Assembly (NCBI GenBank): GCA_020444065.1
Contig: JAHLLQ010000002.1
Span: 248,001 to 312,000, forward strand
Source: a bacterium
Lineage (GTDB): Bacteria; Sumerlaeota; Sumerlaeia; SLMS01; JAHLLQ01
Length of the DNA stretch: 64,000 bases
Direction: 5' to 3'
The notes below the pieces were generated by a model. The model saw nothing but the letters and a program-made list of their open reading frames with translations. It was not told the DNA's origin and made no database searches. This document shows, piece by piece, positions 26,513-34,802 of the stretch; the stretch's first letter is position 1, and every line of letters starts with the position of its first letter. Both the position numbers and the translations under genes were made by a program.

Positions 26513-28623
26513 GGCATATTCCCCCCGAATGAGTGAACGCCCGGGTCGGCCGTGTTGAAGAACAGGTTGCCGTCGCTGAGCAGGCCGTTTGTGGGATCGT
26601 AGTAAGGCTGGGACATCAGATCGCTGAGGACCACATACTGGCCGTCATAGACCGATACTCCGCGGCCCGGCTGAATGTCGCTAAACTGGAACTCTCCGAT
26701 TCGGCCCAGAGTGAAGACTCCATCGACCTTCTGGTCATCATCGGGATTATGCATGTCGCCAGACGGATACCACTCGTATCGATAGAATGGTTCCGGACCG
26801 GGACGGCCCGAACTGACCCATTCGTCATACTTCGCCTTCCATTCTTGTGATTCGCGCGGATACAGGAACTCGCCGCCGACCGTCATCTTCATGTCGGGTC
26901 CGCCAGAGAGGATCCAAGCTGGATCGCTCATCAGGATCGTGTAGCTGTTCCCTGACTTGTCTCTCAATGGATCCGGCGGAAGGCCATTCGGGAATTGCTT
27001 CAATAACTCCGGTGCGGTCGTTTCCAACTCCCCAGGGGGTGGAAACGGATACTCGCGTTCCCGTGGAATGTCCGTGAAGATGTCGCCGGTGCTGACTGTC
27101 CCATTCGAGGGATCGTACGAGATCGTGGCCTGCTGGTCTGCCTCGTCTGGACCGAGACTGTAGATCGCGAAGACATTTCCTCGCTCCGGCACGTGTCGAG
27201 TACGCAGTCGACGCCCGTCGGGATCGAAAGGATCCGGATCGGGCCCATCGGGCAGCAGGGGGGCGAAGTCTTCCGGCCGCTCCGGCATCTGGCCGCTCGC
27301 GAGGAAATGCTGCCTCGCCGCTGTAGCCGAGTGCGTGAGCGCCGTGAGTGTGAAGGCCACGTTCCCGCGCGTGTCGCACTCATTGAGAGTCTCGATATTC
27401 ATCTCCGTCGACTGCCAGTTCGGAGCGCGAGACTGCGCCTGTAGCGCGCGCTCTTGCCTGTACGCATCATCAATGACTGGAAAGAAGTAGGCGATCTGAT
27501 CGGATGTCGTCGTTGCATTCAGAAAGGCCCTTTGAAGGTCGCGCATCGCAAGTCTGCGGATGTTAATCCCAATCAGATCATGGATCAGATATCCACCGTC
27601 TCTCGAGAACAGAAGCCCCATCTGCCAGGCGCCTTTCAGAATGGAGATGGGTTGCTCGACCTGGCCCTGCATCATCGCAAAGTCCGACAGGACGCAGGCG
27701 AGCTTGGTTTGAATCAGCAGTGCAAAAAAACTGGGAATATCAGTCCCATCGGTGAGGACCAGGCATTCGTCGGGGTTGTGCACCGAATAATTCCGCGATG
27801 TTGTGCGGTATCGCAAGAGCACCGCATCAATCGGCTCGCTCGGTGTGTTTGGATCATTCGGGGCATTGGATTCGAAGGCTGAATGCAAATTCTTGCCTTC
27901 TCGGTTCAGGCGTCGCGCTTCCTGCGTTCGCCTCATCGATTCGATGGCGAGTTTGTCGGCTGGATGATCCGTCGTGCCGAAATCATTCACGTACGCCGTG
28001 ATCAATCGATCGTAACGGACCTCGTTGCCCACGAGCATGGCCGTGTCGATTTCCGCCATGCGAAACAACCGATCCTTCGGATGGCGCTGCACGAGTTCCA
28101 TTGCCAGTTGATTCGCATCGTCAAAACGTTTCTCACGCCAGGCCGTGAACAAGTCGAGAAACTTCGGATCGTGAACTTCCATCATGAAGAGCTCGCCGCG
28201 GCCGTCGGAGTTCTTCTTGATCGCCTCGAGCATGTCGTCAGGGGGCCATGGATCGTACGCTGGCACATACGAAATGCTCCCGGTGGCATCGTATCCCAGG
28301 CCAGAAGGCGACTCCTGGAGCAGGTAGCGCGTCGTCATCCGGAGTTCGCCATCCGGTGCGTAGCCCGTCTTCGAGATCGTTTTCGAGACGAGAACCCACT
28401 CCCCGTCGTACACCTCAAGATCGAACTGCCGCCGATACTGGACATCCGGTTTCAGGGGACTCAAGAGTTCGACTTTCGGACTATCCGGCACCTCAGAAAT
28501 CCGAATGATCTCGCCCAGACGGACGAAGTAGGTCTTCGGATCGCCGTTGCCTCCAGAACACCCCCCAAGGCACGCCAGCCCAGCCAGCAGCAGGACGCCG
28601 ATCCAAAGCTTGGAAGACCTCAT
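26509..28623 (-). CDS. lipoprotein, first gene of the tandem paralogous family
   Basis: 704 residues from ATG 28623 (GGGGGAG upstream), lipobox LGGC with Cys22. It shares with the 24563 protein the blocks FMMEVHDPKFLDLFTAWREKRF, DRLFRMAEIDTAM, RRLNREGKNLHS and TTSDQIAYFFPVIDDAY. Module 1 (~454-515): LLPDGPDPDPFDPDG, IYSLGPDEADQQA, YDPSNGTVSTGDIF. Module 2 (~544-690): FPNGLPPDP, SGGPD, a longer linker, then YDPTNGLLSDGNLFFNTAD. It heads the operon behind a likely promoter at 28663-28691. Function unknown; the modules recall pseudopilin C-terminal domains. Confidence 0.75.
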   Translation of the reverse strand: MRSSKLWIGVLLLAGLACLGGCSGGNGDPKTYFVRLGEIIRISEVPDSPKVELLSPLKPDVQYRRQFDLEVYDGEWVLVSKTISKTGYAPDGELRMTTRYLLQESPSGLGYDATGSISYVPAYDPWPPDDMLEAIKKNSDGRGELFMMEVHDPKFLDLFTAWREKRFDDANQLAMELVQRHPKDRLFRMAEIDTAMLVGNEVRYDRLITAYVNDFGTTDHPADKLAIESMRRTQEARRLNREGKNLHSAFESNAPNDPNTPSEPIDAVLLRYRTTSRNYSVHNPDECLVLTDGTDIPSFFALLIQTKLACVLSDFAMMQGQVEQPISILKGAWQMGLLFSRDGGYLIHDLIGINIRRLAMRDLQRAFLNATTTSDQIAYFFPVIDDAYRQERALQAQSRAPNWQSTEMNIETLNECDTRGNVAFTLTALTHSATAARQHFLASGQMPERPEDFAPLLPDGPDPDPFDPDGRRLRTRHVPERGNVFAIYSLGPDEADQQATISYDPSNGTVSTGDIFTDIPREREYPFPPPGELETTAPELLKQFPNGLPPDPLRDKSGNSYTILMSDPAWILSGGPDMKMTVGGEFLYPRESQEWKAKYDEWVSSGRPGPEPFYRYEWYPSGDMHNPDDDQKVDGVFTLGRIGEFQFSDIQPGRGVSVYDGQYVVLSDLMSQPYYDPTNGLLSDGNLFFNTADPGVHSFGGNMP
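26966..27060. repeat. 95-bp segment near-identical to 24876-24970
   Basis: Second copy of the segment, inside the 26509 gene, at the same place in the protein (between modules 1 and 2). Confidence 0.75.
28559..28623. repeat. 65-bp signal-peptide segment near-identical to 26448-26512
   Basis: Second copy of the signal-peptide segment, at the start of the 26509 gene. Confidence 0.75.
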
Positions 28624-28662
28624 CGCGTACTCCCCCTGAACGCGCGGTGATGGGAACATCAT

Positions 28663-28691
28663 AGCATAGGCCTCTCGCGGCGGATTGTCAC
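28663..28691 (-). promoter_or_regulatory. candidate sigma70 promoter of the four-paralogue operon
   Basis: On the minus strand GTGACA (28691-28686) is followed after 17 nt by TATGCT (28668-28663), five and four matches to the consensus hexamers. The expected start is near 28656, about 33 nt before ATG 28623. Confidence 0.5.
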
Positions 28692-28745
28692 CTCTTCACT
28701 CCTGTCCCTACCGTGGGCGGCACGGGATATTCAGGGAATGTCGAG

Positions 28746-29816
28746 ATGACCTGGGCGGACTTCCTCGTTGCATCTCTTCCGACGCTTGCGACAGACGTGA
28801 TGATTGATCCTGCTGAAGAGAGGCGAGCCATGGCGACTTTGGTGGAGATTCCCGGCATTGGGCCGATCAGCGATGCGTCCGGCATGCGGGCGCTGGAGGC
28901 ATGCAGCGACGGGCAATTCCGCGTCGGCCGCGAGGGCGTTGTTTCCGTGACGGCGACCGGCGACGGGAAGGTGGAGTTCATCGCCTTCGAGGATCGCACC
29001 ATCGCCTACGTTTCATCCGCCATGGGCTATCCGGCATATTACCCAGTACATGCAACGTCGGTGGAGAAGCCGCTGAAGGCCGTCCTGATGGACCTGGATG
29101 GCACGACGGTCCGCAGCGAGAGCTTCTGGATCTGGATCATTCAGCAGACGACGGCCAGCCTCCTTGGAAACCCGAAGTTTGAGCTGGAGGAAGCCGACCT
29201 GCCGCACGTATCCGGCCACAGCGTCTCCGAGCACCTGCAGCACTGCATCCGGAAGTACTGCCCCGAGAAGTCGGTGGAAGAGGCGCGGGCCTTCTACTTC
29301 GAGCATACTCATCGCGAAATGGACGAGATCATGAAGGGGCGGGGCCGGCCAGGGGCGTTCACGCCGTCGCCGGGGATCGGCGAGTTCTTGCACGCGCTGA
29401 AGGACCGCGGCGTGAAGTTGGGCCTTGTAACGTCGGGGCTCTACGAGAAGGCTTGGCCGGAGATCCTGTCCGCGTTTCGGACCTTGGACATGGGAGCCCC
29501 GGAGGACTTCTACGACGCGATCATCACGGCGGGTTTCCCGCTGCGAGCAGGCTCACCGGGCACCTTGGGCGAACTGTCGCCTAAGCCGCATCCTTGGCTG
29601 TACGCCGAGGTCTGTCGCGTCGGGCTCGGGATTCCGTTTGAGGACCGCGCGCGCGTGATCGGCATCGAGGACAGCGGTGCGGGCGTCTGCTCCATCCTGC
29701 TGGCCGGTTTTGCGCCGATTGGAATCGCGGACGGCAACATCAACGAAAGCGGCACGCGCGAGCTGTGTCGCGATTTCTGTGAGGACTTCGAGGAGATTCT
29801 GGCGCTTATCGATTGA
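28746..29816 (+). CDS. HAD-superfamily phosphatase/phosphoglucomutase-like hydrolase
   Basis: About 356 residues from ATG 28746 (GTG 28713 and ATG 28830 are alternatives; the latter has GAGAGG upstream). HAD motifs follow an extra N-terminal domain of about 115 residues: motif I LMDLDGTTVRSESF, motif II LGLVTSG, the motif III lysine in SPKPHPWLY and motif IV IGIEDSGAGVCSILLAG. The alpha-helical cap between motifs I and II is the C1 type of beta-phosphoglucomutase or phosphatase-like HADs. The substrate cannot be told. The N-terminal extension (IPGIGPISDASGMRALEAC ... VEFIAFEDRTIAYVS) is not one I recognise. Confidence 0.8.
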   Translation: MTWADFLVASLPTLATDVMIDPAEERRAMATLVEIPGIGPISDASGMRALEACSDGQFRVGREGVVSVTATGDGKVEFIAFEDRTIAYVSSAMGYPAYYPVHATSVEKPLKAVLMDLDGTTVRSESFWIWIIQQTTASLLGNPKFELEEADLPHVSGHSVSEHLQHCIRKYCPEKSVEEARAFYFEHTHREMDEIMKGRGRPGAFTPSPGIGEFLHALKDRGVKLGLVTSGLYEKAWPEILSAFRTLDMGAPEDFYDAIITAGFPLRAGSPGTLGELSPKPHPWLYAEVCRVGLGIPFEDRARVIGIEDSGAGVCSILLAGFAPIGIADGNINESGTRELCRDFCEDFEEILALID

Positions 29817-29842
29817 TCGCCGATTGCAGGAGGGAGATTCGG

Positions 29843-30496
29843 ATGAATCGCACCAAGACGAACTTCTTTGTGGATGCGGTGGCGCTTGCCGCGTTCCTGT
29901 TTCTGACCACAACCGGGTTGCTGATGCGCTACACGTTGCCACCGGGCAGCGGCGGACGCCATGGCGGCGAAGGCACCAGTGTGTGGGGACTGACGCGGCA
30001 CGACTGGGGCGGCGTCCATTTCTGGATCGCGGTTGGAATGCTCGTCGTGCTTGCCGTGCACCTGTTGCTGCATTGGCGATGGATTCTGGCTGTCGTCCGG
30101 GGCAAGCCGCGCGAGGCACAGGGCGGTCGCGCACTGATCGGCGTGTTCGCCACTCTTGCACTGATCGTTCTGGCAGCCGCACCGCTTCTTGCGCCAAAGA
30201 GCGGAACCACCGAGAGCGAGAGCCGTCGCGGCGGGCGTGGAAGCGGTCGCGAAGCGGCCTCCACAGTTACCAACGTCGCCGAAGCGGTCACTCATGGTGA
30301 ATCAGAGACAATCCGGGGATCGATGTCGCTTGCAGAAGTTGAGCAGACAACTGGCGTTCCGGCGACGGCAGTGATTGCAGCCCTCGGCCTGCCGACAGAC
30401 ACAGACCCGGGACAGCGCCTTGGACAATTGCGCCGACAGCACGGCTTCGAAATGGAAGCCGTCAGAACAATCGTTGCCGAGTACAAAGCCGAGTAG
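29843..30496 (+). CDS. DUF4405-type membrane protein with C-terminal small helical domain
   Basis: 217 residues from ATG 29843 (AGGAGG upstream). It has three hydrophobic helices. His residues at HDWGGVHFW and AVHLLLHWRW match the layout of DUF4405/cytochrome-b-like proteins that may bind heme. A Gly/Arg/Ser-rich linker follows. The C-terminal SLAEVEQTTGVPATAVIAALGLPTD then QRLGQLRRQHGFEMEAVR is a short helical domain found on some membrane redox proteins. It starts 26 nt after the HAD gene. Its redox partner is not visible here. Confidence 0.65.
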   Translation: MNRTKTNFFVDAVALAAFLFLTTTGLLMRYTLPPGSGGRHGGEGTSVWGLTRHDWGGVHFWIAVGMLVVLAVHLLLHWRWILAVVRGKPREAQGGRALIGVFATLALIVLAAAPLLAPKSGTTESESRRGGRGSGREAASTVTNVAEAVTHGESETIRGSMSLAEVEQTTGVPATAVIAALGLPTDTDPGQRLGQLRRQHGFEMEAVRTIVAEYKAE

Positions 30497-30502
30497 CCGG
30501 CG

Positions 30503-33500
30503 CTATTCGATCGGTTCGATTACCAACTGATTCTGTTGTTGTGCACTCACGGTCACCCAGCCGGATTGCGCGATCGTGGCGCCGTCGCGTGTCAGGATCG
30601 CCTGGTAGTCGCCTTCCGGTACCTGGAACAGGCGCACGGAGACATCGCTGATTGCCCAGCTCTTCACCGCGGCCACCTCACCATTCGGGCCCCGTTTTGC
30701 GACGGTCAGGTGGCCGCCCTGGAACGGGCTCTCGCCCAAGACGACCAGAATGTCCAACGGCGCAACCCACAGCAGGAAGTCGTGCTCCTGCCGCGCGGGC
30801 GAATCGGATAGCGTCATCTGCTCGTCGAAGGGGGCACTCACCATGTCGTCTGTCATGGAGAGCGTCAGCTTCCCAGAGAGGATCTTGGCCCTGTACTCTC
30901 CCGGAGCGCCGGGTGCTTCCAGGTAGGCCACATCGCCCTGATCGCTCCTCAGCATCAGCGACGGCCGGCCGGTCCATTCCTCGCCGTTCAAAAAGACGTT
31001 ACCGGTCAATGTCACCTTTCCCGTGAAGTCGATGTTGACCTCAACGGATTGGCCCTCGCCGACGCTGAACTGACGACTGACGCTTTCGGGCGAGTCCTCC
31101 AGGCTGGCGTGGACTTCCCAACTCCCAGCGCCGGTCAGCGTCTTCTCATACGTGCCGTCGGTCACCTGCACGGGATCGCCGGTGGGGGGCTGGCCCTCGT
31201 GCGCGAAGAACAGCAACCCATTGCGTGCCGGGTTACCATCCAGATCCGTCACGGTGCCGTAGACGGTCGGCGCGGGCGCCAAGCCAAGCGTCACGTAATT
31301 CTCGCCGCCAGAGGACACGGTGGCCTGAACCTCGGGAGCAACCATGTCGTCCGTGTACGCCCACAACGTGTACGTGCCGGCGGGCAGCGGCCCGATCTCG
31401 AATGTGCCGCCGGAGGCAGCGACTTCATAGCCCTGCGAACTTGGCCCGCTGGCGCTACCTTGCAGACTCAGCGGCGGGTTCTTCAGCACCACCGTCGCGC
31501 CGGACATCGGCGACTCCGTCCCCGCACGCACAACGCGGCCGGACAGCGTCATTCCGGCATCCAGCTTCACCGTGACCGTCTTGTCTCCATCGGCCGGGTC
31601 AAACGTGAAGTCCTCGGTTCCCGTGCGTCCCGCGCCGGGCCGATCGCCGAGTTCCGTGACCTCTGCGCGGAAGTTGCCGCTCGGCATGTCCTCGATGTCG
31701 TACTGGCCGCTCGAATCCGTGACCACCGTTTGCACTACGGTCGCCATCGTTGTTCCGACGGGCGAATCCGCTTCCGTCTGCAGCAGAAGGCGATAGTTGC
31801 CGATCGGCTGGCGATTCGGATCGACGGCCATGATCGTCAACTTGCCGAGCGCCTTCAGATGGAAGATCAACTTCCCATCGTAGATGCTGACGTTGACCTT
31901 GGTTTCTTCCTCATAGTCCCGGTGCGTTGCGGTGACACGCGTGAGCGGCTGATCGATCGGAATGCCCTCGAGCGTGAACTCGCCGTCCTCATTCGTCGTC
32001 GCACCGTAGGAGCCACGCGGACCGCCGAAGGCCGTGATGGAAGCCTCGGCAATCGGGCTGTCGTTCATGTCCAGGACGAGGCCGTCCAGGAAGTCGCCCT
32101 TCTTCAGAATGAAGTTCACGTCCGTGCGTTCCTCGCCGACGGCGACATCAAGCACTTGCGGTTCGGGTTCGACGAGTTGGCGCTCATCCATCAGGTTCAC
32201 GGTCAGGCGGACGCGTCCGGCGGCGACCTTCTCGATCTTGTAGGTCCCATCGGCAGTAACGTGCCCTTTCTCTTCGAACGTGATCGCAGAGTCCGGAGGC
32301 GCGACCTCATCGATGTGCTCGACCTCGACGACGACGGATTCGACCGGCTCACCACCTGAGGTCGTGACCGTTCCGGAAATCGACGCGTAGCCTTGCAGAA
32401 TCAGCTTCACCGGATCCGTCTGGCCGGGCGGGACGATCGCTGTGGCGATGCCGAGATCTGAAGACGCCTCGACTTCGACCTGTGCGCCGAGGGGGGCAAG
32501 GAACTCGAACTCGCCGTTTCCGTCGGTCGTCACTGCGCCGTGGAGACCTCTGCCTTCGTAGAAGACGCTTAGATCGGCTCCCGGCGTTTCTCCGTCGGGC
32601 TGATAGACGACACCTGTGATCTTCCGGCCCTGGCCAAGCGGTACCTCAATACGTTTCGTTTCGCCGGACTTGAGTCCGAAGATCGAGAGGTACTGGTCGG
32701 TCAGATTGTAGTCGCCAAAGATCGTGTTCGAACGGTTCGGAAGTGTCCACGGTTCCGGCAATTCGACGCGGAGCCGCACGTTGCCTTCCTTGCCCTTCTC
32801 GACATTCGTACAGAGCTCAAAGCGGAATTCGCCACTCGAGGCGCTGACGATTGAGGGCAAGCTCTCGGGACCTTCCGCACGCTCGATGTCGGCGCGCAGG
32901 CGAACACCGCCCACGCCATTGCCCGTTGCTTCATCAACGAACCGGCCGACGATTTTGGCGGTCGGCGGCAGACGCAGTTCAACATCCTTAGACTCGTCGG
33001 GAAGAAGAACGACTTCCTGCCAGGCTTCGCATTCAAGTGCGAGCGTACGCTCCGATGCGGCCGCGGCAGTCACCAAGTACGACCCGGCCATGAGATCCGG
33101 GAAAGCGAACTCGCCGCTTTCATTGCTCTTGGTTGCCTGCATGGCGACGGCCTGCTGTCCGGCGCTGACTCGGCCGACATTCTGCGCGGTCACCCGGGCG
33201 TTTGGGACCGTCATGCCCTCATCGGTCAGGACGACGCCGGTCAGGGCGACCTCAGATTTCCGAAGAACGATTTTTAGTCCTGTTGTCCCAGCCTCAATTG
33301 GTCGCGTGCGCGTTTCCAGATATCCAGGTGCACTGACGGGAATCTGAAACGACTTCTCAAGCGGAATACCCTGGAGTGCAAAGCGCCCATCCTCAGCCGT
33401 GGTCTTCCATTCGGATGCGAACGGGCCCGGGCCGGGTTGCGGAGAGGAATAGCCGCTCAGGATCAGTTCGCCAACGCGGGCATTTGCGATTGGCTCATCG

Positions 33501-34075
33501 TTCTCGTTCACGACGAAGCCATCAATCGTCCCCGCGCCATCGAGAAGCACCGTGGTCGCCAGAGGATCGTTGAGCGCGTCGTTCGTCTGGTAGAGCACCA
33601 GGCGCGAGTCGTAGCCATCCGCCTCCACCCGCCAACCGACTACTTGCTCGGGACCGAGCTCAGGCGCCGGAAGATTGAACTCACCGGCCGCATCGGTCGT
33701 TTCTTCACCCAGGGCGGGGGGGTAATCGCCGTGCTGCAGGGTGTATAGATTCTTCTGGAGGAGATAGGCCGTAACCCGTGCACCTTCAATGGGTGACGTG
33801 TTTGCTCGATCAAGGATCTTGCCCTTGTGCTCCTCTTTAGGTTGCTCTGGTCGGGGAGTCGCCATTGGCGGCCGAGGAGTCCGGCGAGGAGTCGCCTGGG
33901 GGGCCGGAGTCGGCGTGGCCAAGGCATGCGTGGCTACGGGGGCGGGCGTGGGCTCGGGGGCCTGCGCCACGGGAGTTTCTTTCTTGCCCTCGGGCCAGAG
34001 CAGGACCGCCGCCAGGATGATCAGGATGATTGCCGGGAGCCCCAGCTTCAAGATCGCGGAAACCTTCGAATTCAC
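30503..34075 (-). CDS. giant membrane-anchored protein of tandem carboxypeptidase-regulatory-like domains
   Basis: 1190 residues. An N-terminal transmembrane anchor (~8-27) and a Pro/Thr/Ala-rich linker (~34-85, PTPAP/TPRP repeats) are followed by about eleven beta-sandwich modules of the CarboxypepD_reg/SdrD-B type. Each starts like GxVxxxxxxPIxxARV and ends like TTxxDGxFxLxGIP (for example GFVVNENDEPIANARV ... TTAEDGRFALQGIP). Such arrays form stalks or adhesive or transport-associated extracellular rods. The anchor plus proline-rich spacer suggests it reaches through the periplasm. It converges with the DUF4405 gene (6 nt between stops). Function unknown. Confidence 0.75.
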   Translation of the reverse strand: MNSKVSAILKLGLPAIILIILAAVLLWPEGKKETPVAQAPEPTPAPVATHALATPTPAPQATPRRTPRPPMATPRPEQPKEEHKGKILDRANTSPIEGARVTAYLLQKNLYTLQHGDYPPALGEETTDAAGEFNLPAPELGPEQVVGWRVEADGYDSRLVLYQTNDALNDPLATTVLLDGAGTIDGFVVNENDEPIANARVGELILSGYSSPQPGPGPFASEWKTTAEDGRFALQGIPLEKSFQIPVSAPGYLETRTRPIEAGTTGLKIVLRKSEVALTGVVLTDEGMTVPNARVTAQNVGRVSAGQQAVAMQATKSNESGEFAFPDLMAGSYLVTAAAASERTLALECEAWQEVVLLPDESKDVELRLPPTAKIVGRFVDEATGNGVGGVRLRADIERAEGPESLPSIVSASSGEFRFELCTNVEKGKEGNVRLRVELPEPWTLPNRSNTIFGDYNLTDQYLSIFGLKSGETKRIEVPLGQGRKITGVVYQPDGETPGADLSVFYEGRGLHGAVTTDGNGEFEFLAPLGAQVEVEASSDLGIATAIVPPGQTDPVKLILQGYASISGTVTTSGGEPVESVVVEVEHIDEVAPPDSAITFEEKGHVTADGTYKIEKVAAGRVRLTVNLMDERQLVEPEPQVLDVAVGEERTDVNFILKKGDFLDGLVLDMNDSPIAEASITAFGGPRGSYGATTNEDGEFTLEGIPIDQPLTRVTATHRDYEEETKVNVSIYDGKLIFHLKALGKLTIMAVDPNRQPIGNYRLLLQTEADSPVGTTMATVVQTVVTDSSGQYDIEDMPSGNFRAEVTELGDRPGAGRTGTEDFTFDPADGDKTVTVKLDAGMTLSGRVVRAGTESPMSGATVVLKNPPLSLQGSASGPSSQGYEVAASGGTFEIGPLPAGTYTLWAYTDDMVAPEVQATVSSGGENYVTLGLAPAPTVYGTVTDLDGNPARNGLLFFAHEGQPPTGDPVQVTDGTYEKTLTGAGSWEVHASLEDSPESVSRQFSVGEGQSVEVNIDFTGKVTLTGNVFLNGEEWTGRPSLMLRSDQGDVAYLEAPGAPGEYRAKILSGKLTLSMTDDMVSAPFDEQMTLSDSPARQEHDFLLWVAPLDILVVLGESPFQGGHLTVAKRGPNGEVAAVKSWAISDVSVRLFQVPEGDYQAILTRDGATIAQSGWVTVSAQQQNQLVIEPIE

Positions 34076-34185
34076 GACTGGTCCTCTCTTTCGGGCCGCC
34101 GGCCCGCTTGGATTACGAATGAAGCTGCCCGCAAGCCATCATGGCCGCAAGCAAAGGCAGCAGGTGAGGAAGAGTCGGGGGAAGG

Positions 34186-34719
34186 TTACTTCTTCTCTCG
34201 TATGCCCTTCATCTCGTAAACCAGGTGCTTGATCTCGGGGAGAATCAGCCTGGTCATGGCGAGATTCACGGCGTTGGAACTCCCAGGCATACTGAAGATT
34301 AACGTGCGCCCGCGCAAGCCCGCAGTTGCGCGCGAGAGCATGGACGCCGCACCGACTTCGTCCCACGACAGCATTCGAAAGAGCTCGCCAAAGCCGGGCA
34401 GCGGCCGCTCGATCAGGCTGTCGATGGCCTCGAACGTTCCATCGCGCGGGGCGATTCCCGTTCCACCGTTGGTCAGGATCACGTCCGCACCGCGGGAAGA
34501 CACAAGCATGTGGATCCGGTCCTTGATGGCGGCAGGATCGTCCTTCAGCACATCGTAGTGCACGACCTGATGGCCGTCGGCCTCGAGCGACTCGCGGATG
34601 AGTTGGCCACTCTTGTCCGTCTCGGGGGTGCGGGTATCGCTGATTGTGAAAACGGCGACGCGTACAGGAGGGAGTTCCTGCGCCTCGGCGCGATGTTGTT
34701 GCGTAGATTGGGAAGACAT
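34186..34719 (-). CDS. moaB: molybdenum cofactor biosynthesis protein MoaB/MogA family
   Basis: 177 residues. It probably adenylylates molybdopterin during cofactor synthesis. The fold is recognisable from VAVFTISDTRTPETDKSG near the N-terminus, the pterin-binding LTNGGTGIAPRDGTFEAI and the C-terminal FSMPGSSNAVNLAM. AAAGG lies 8-12 nt before ATG 34719. It stands 83 nt after the acs gene with no other cofactor genes beside it. MoaB and MogA cannot be told apart from the window alone. Confidence 0.85.
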   Translation of the reverse strand: MSSQSTQQHRAEAQELPPVRVAVFTISDTRTPETDKSGQLIRESLEADGHQVVHYDVLKDDPAAIKDRIHMLVSSRGADVILTNGGTGIAPRDGTFEAIDSLIERPLPGFGELFRMLSWDEVGAASMLSRATAGLRGRTLIFSMPGSSNAVNLAMTRLILPEIKHLVYEMKGIREKK

Positions 34720-34802
34720 GCGGAGCCTTTCAGAGAGACAAAACGGATTCCGGCGGCGAAGGAACTTTCGCTCTCTTCGCCGCCGGTCCGCAAGTGAAGG
34801 AC

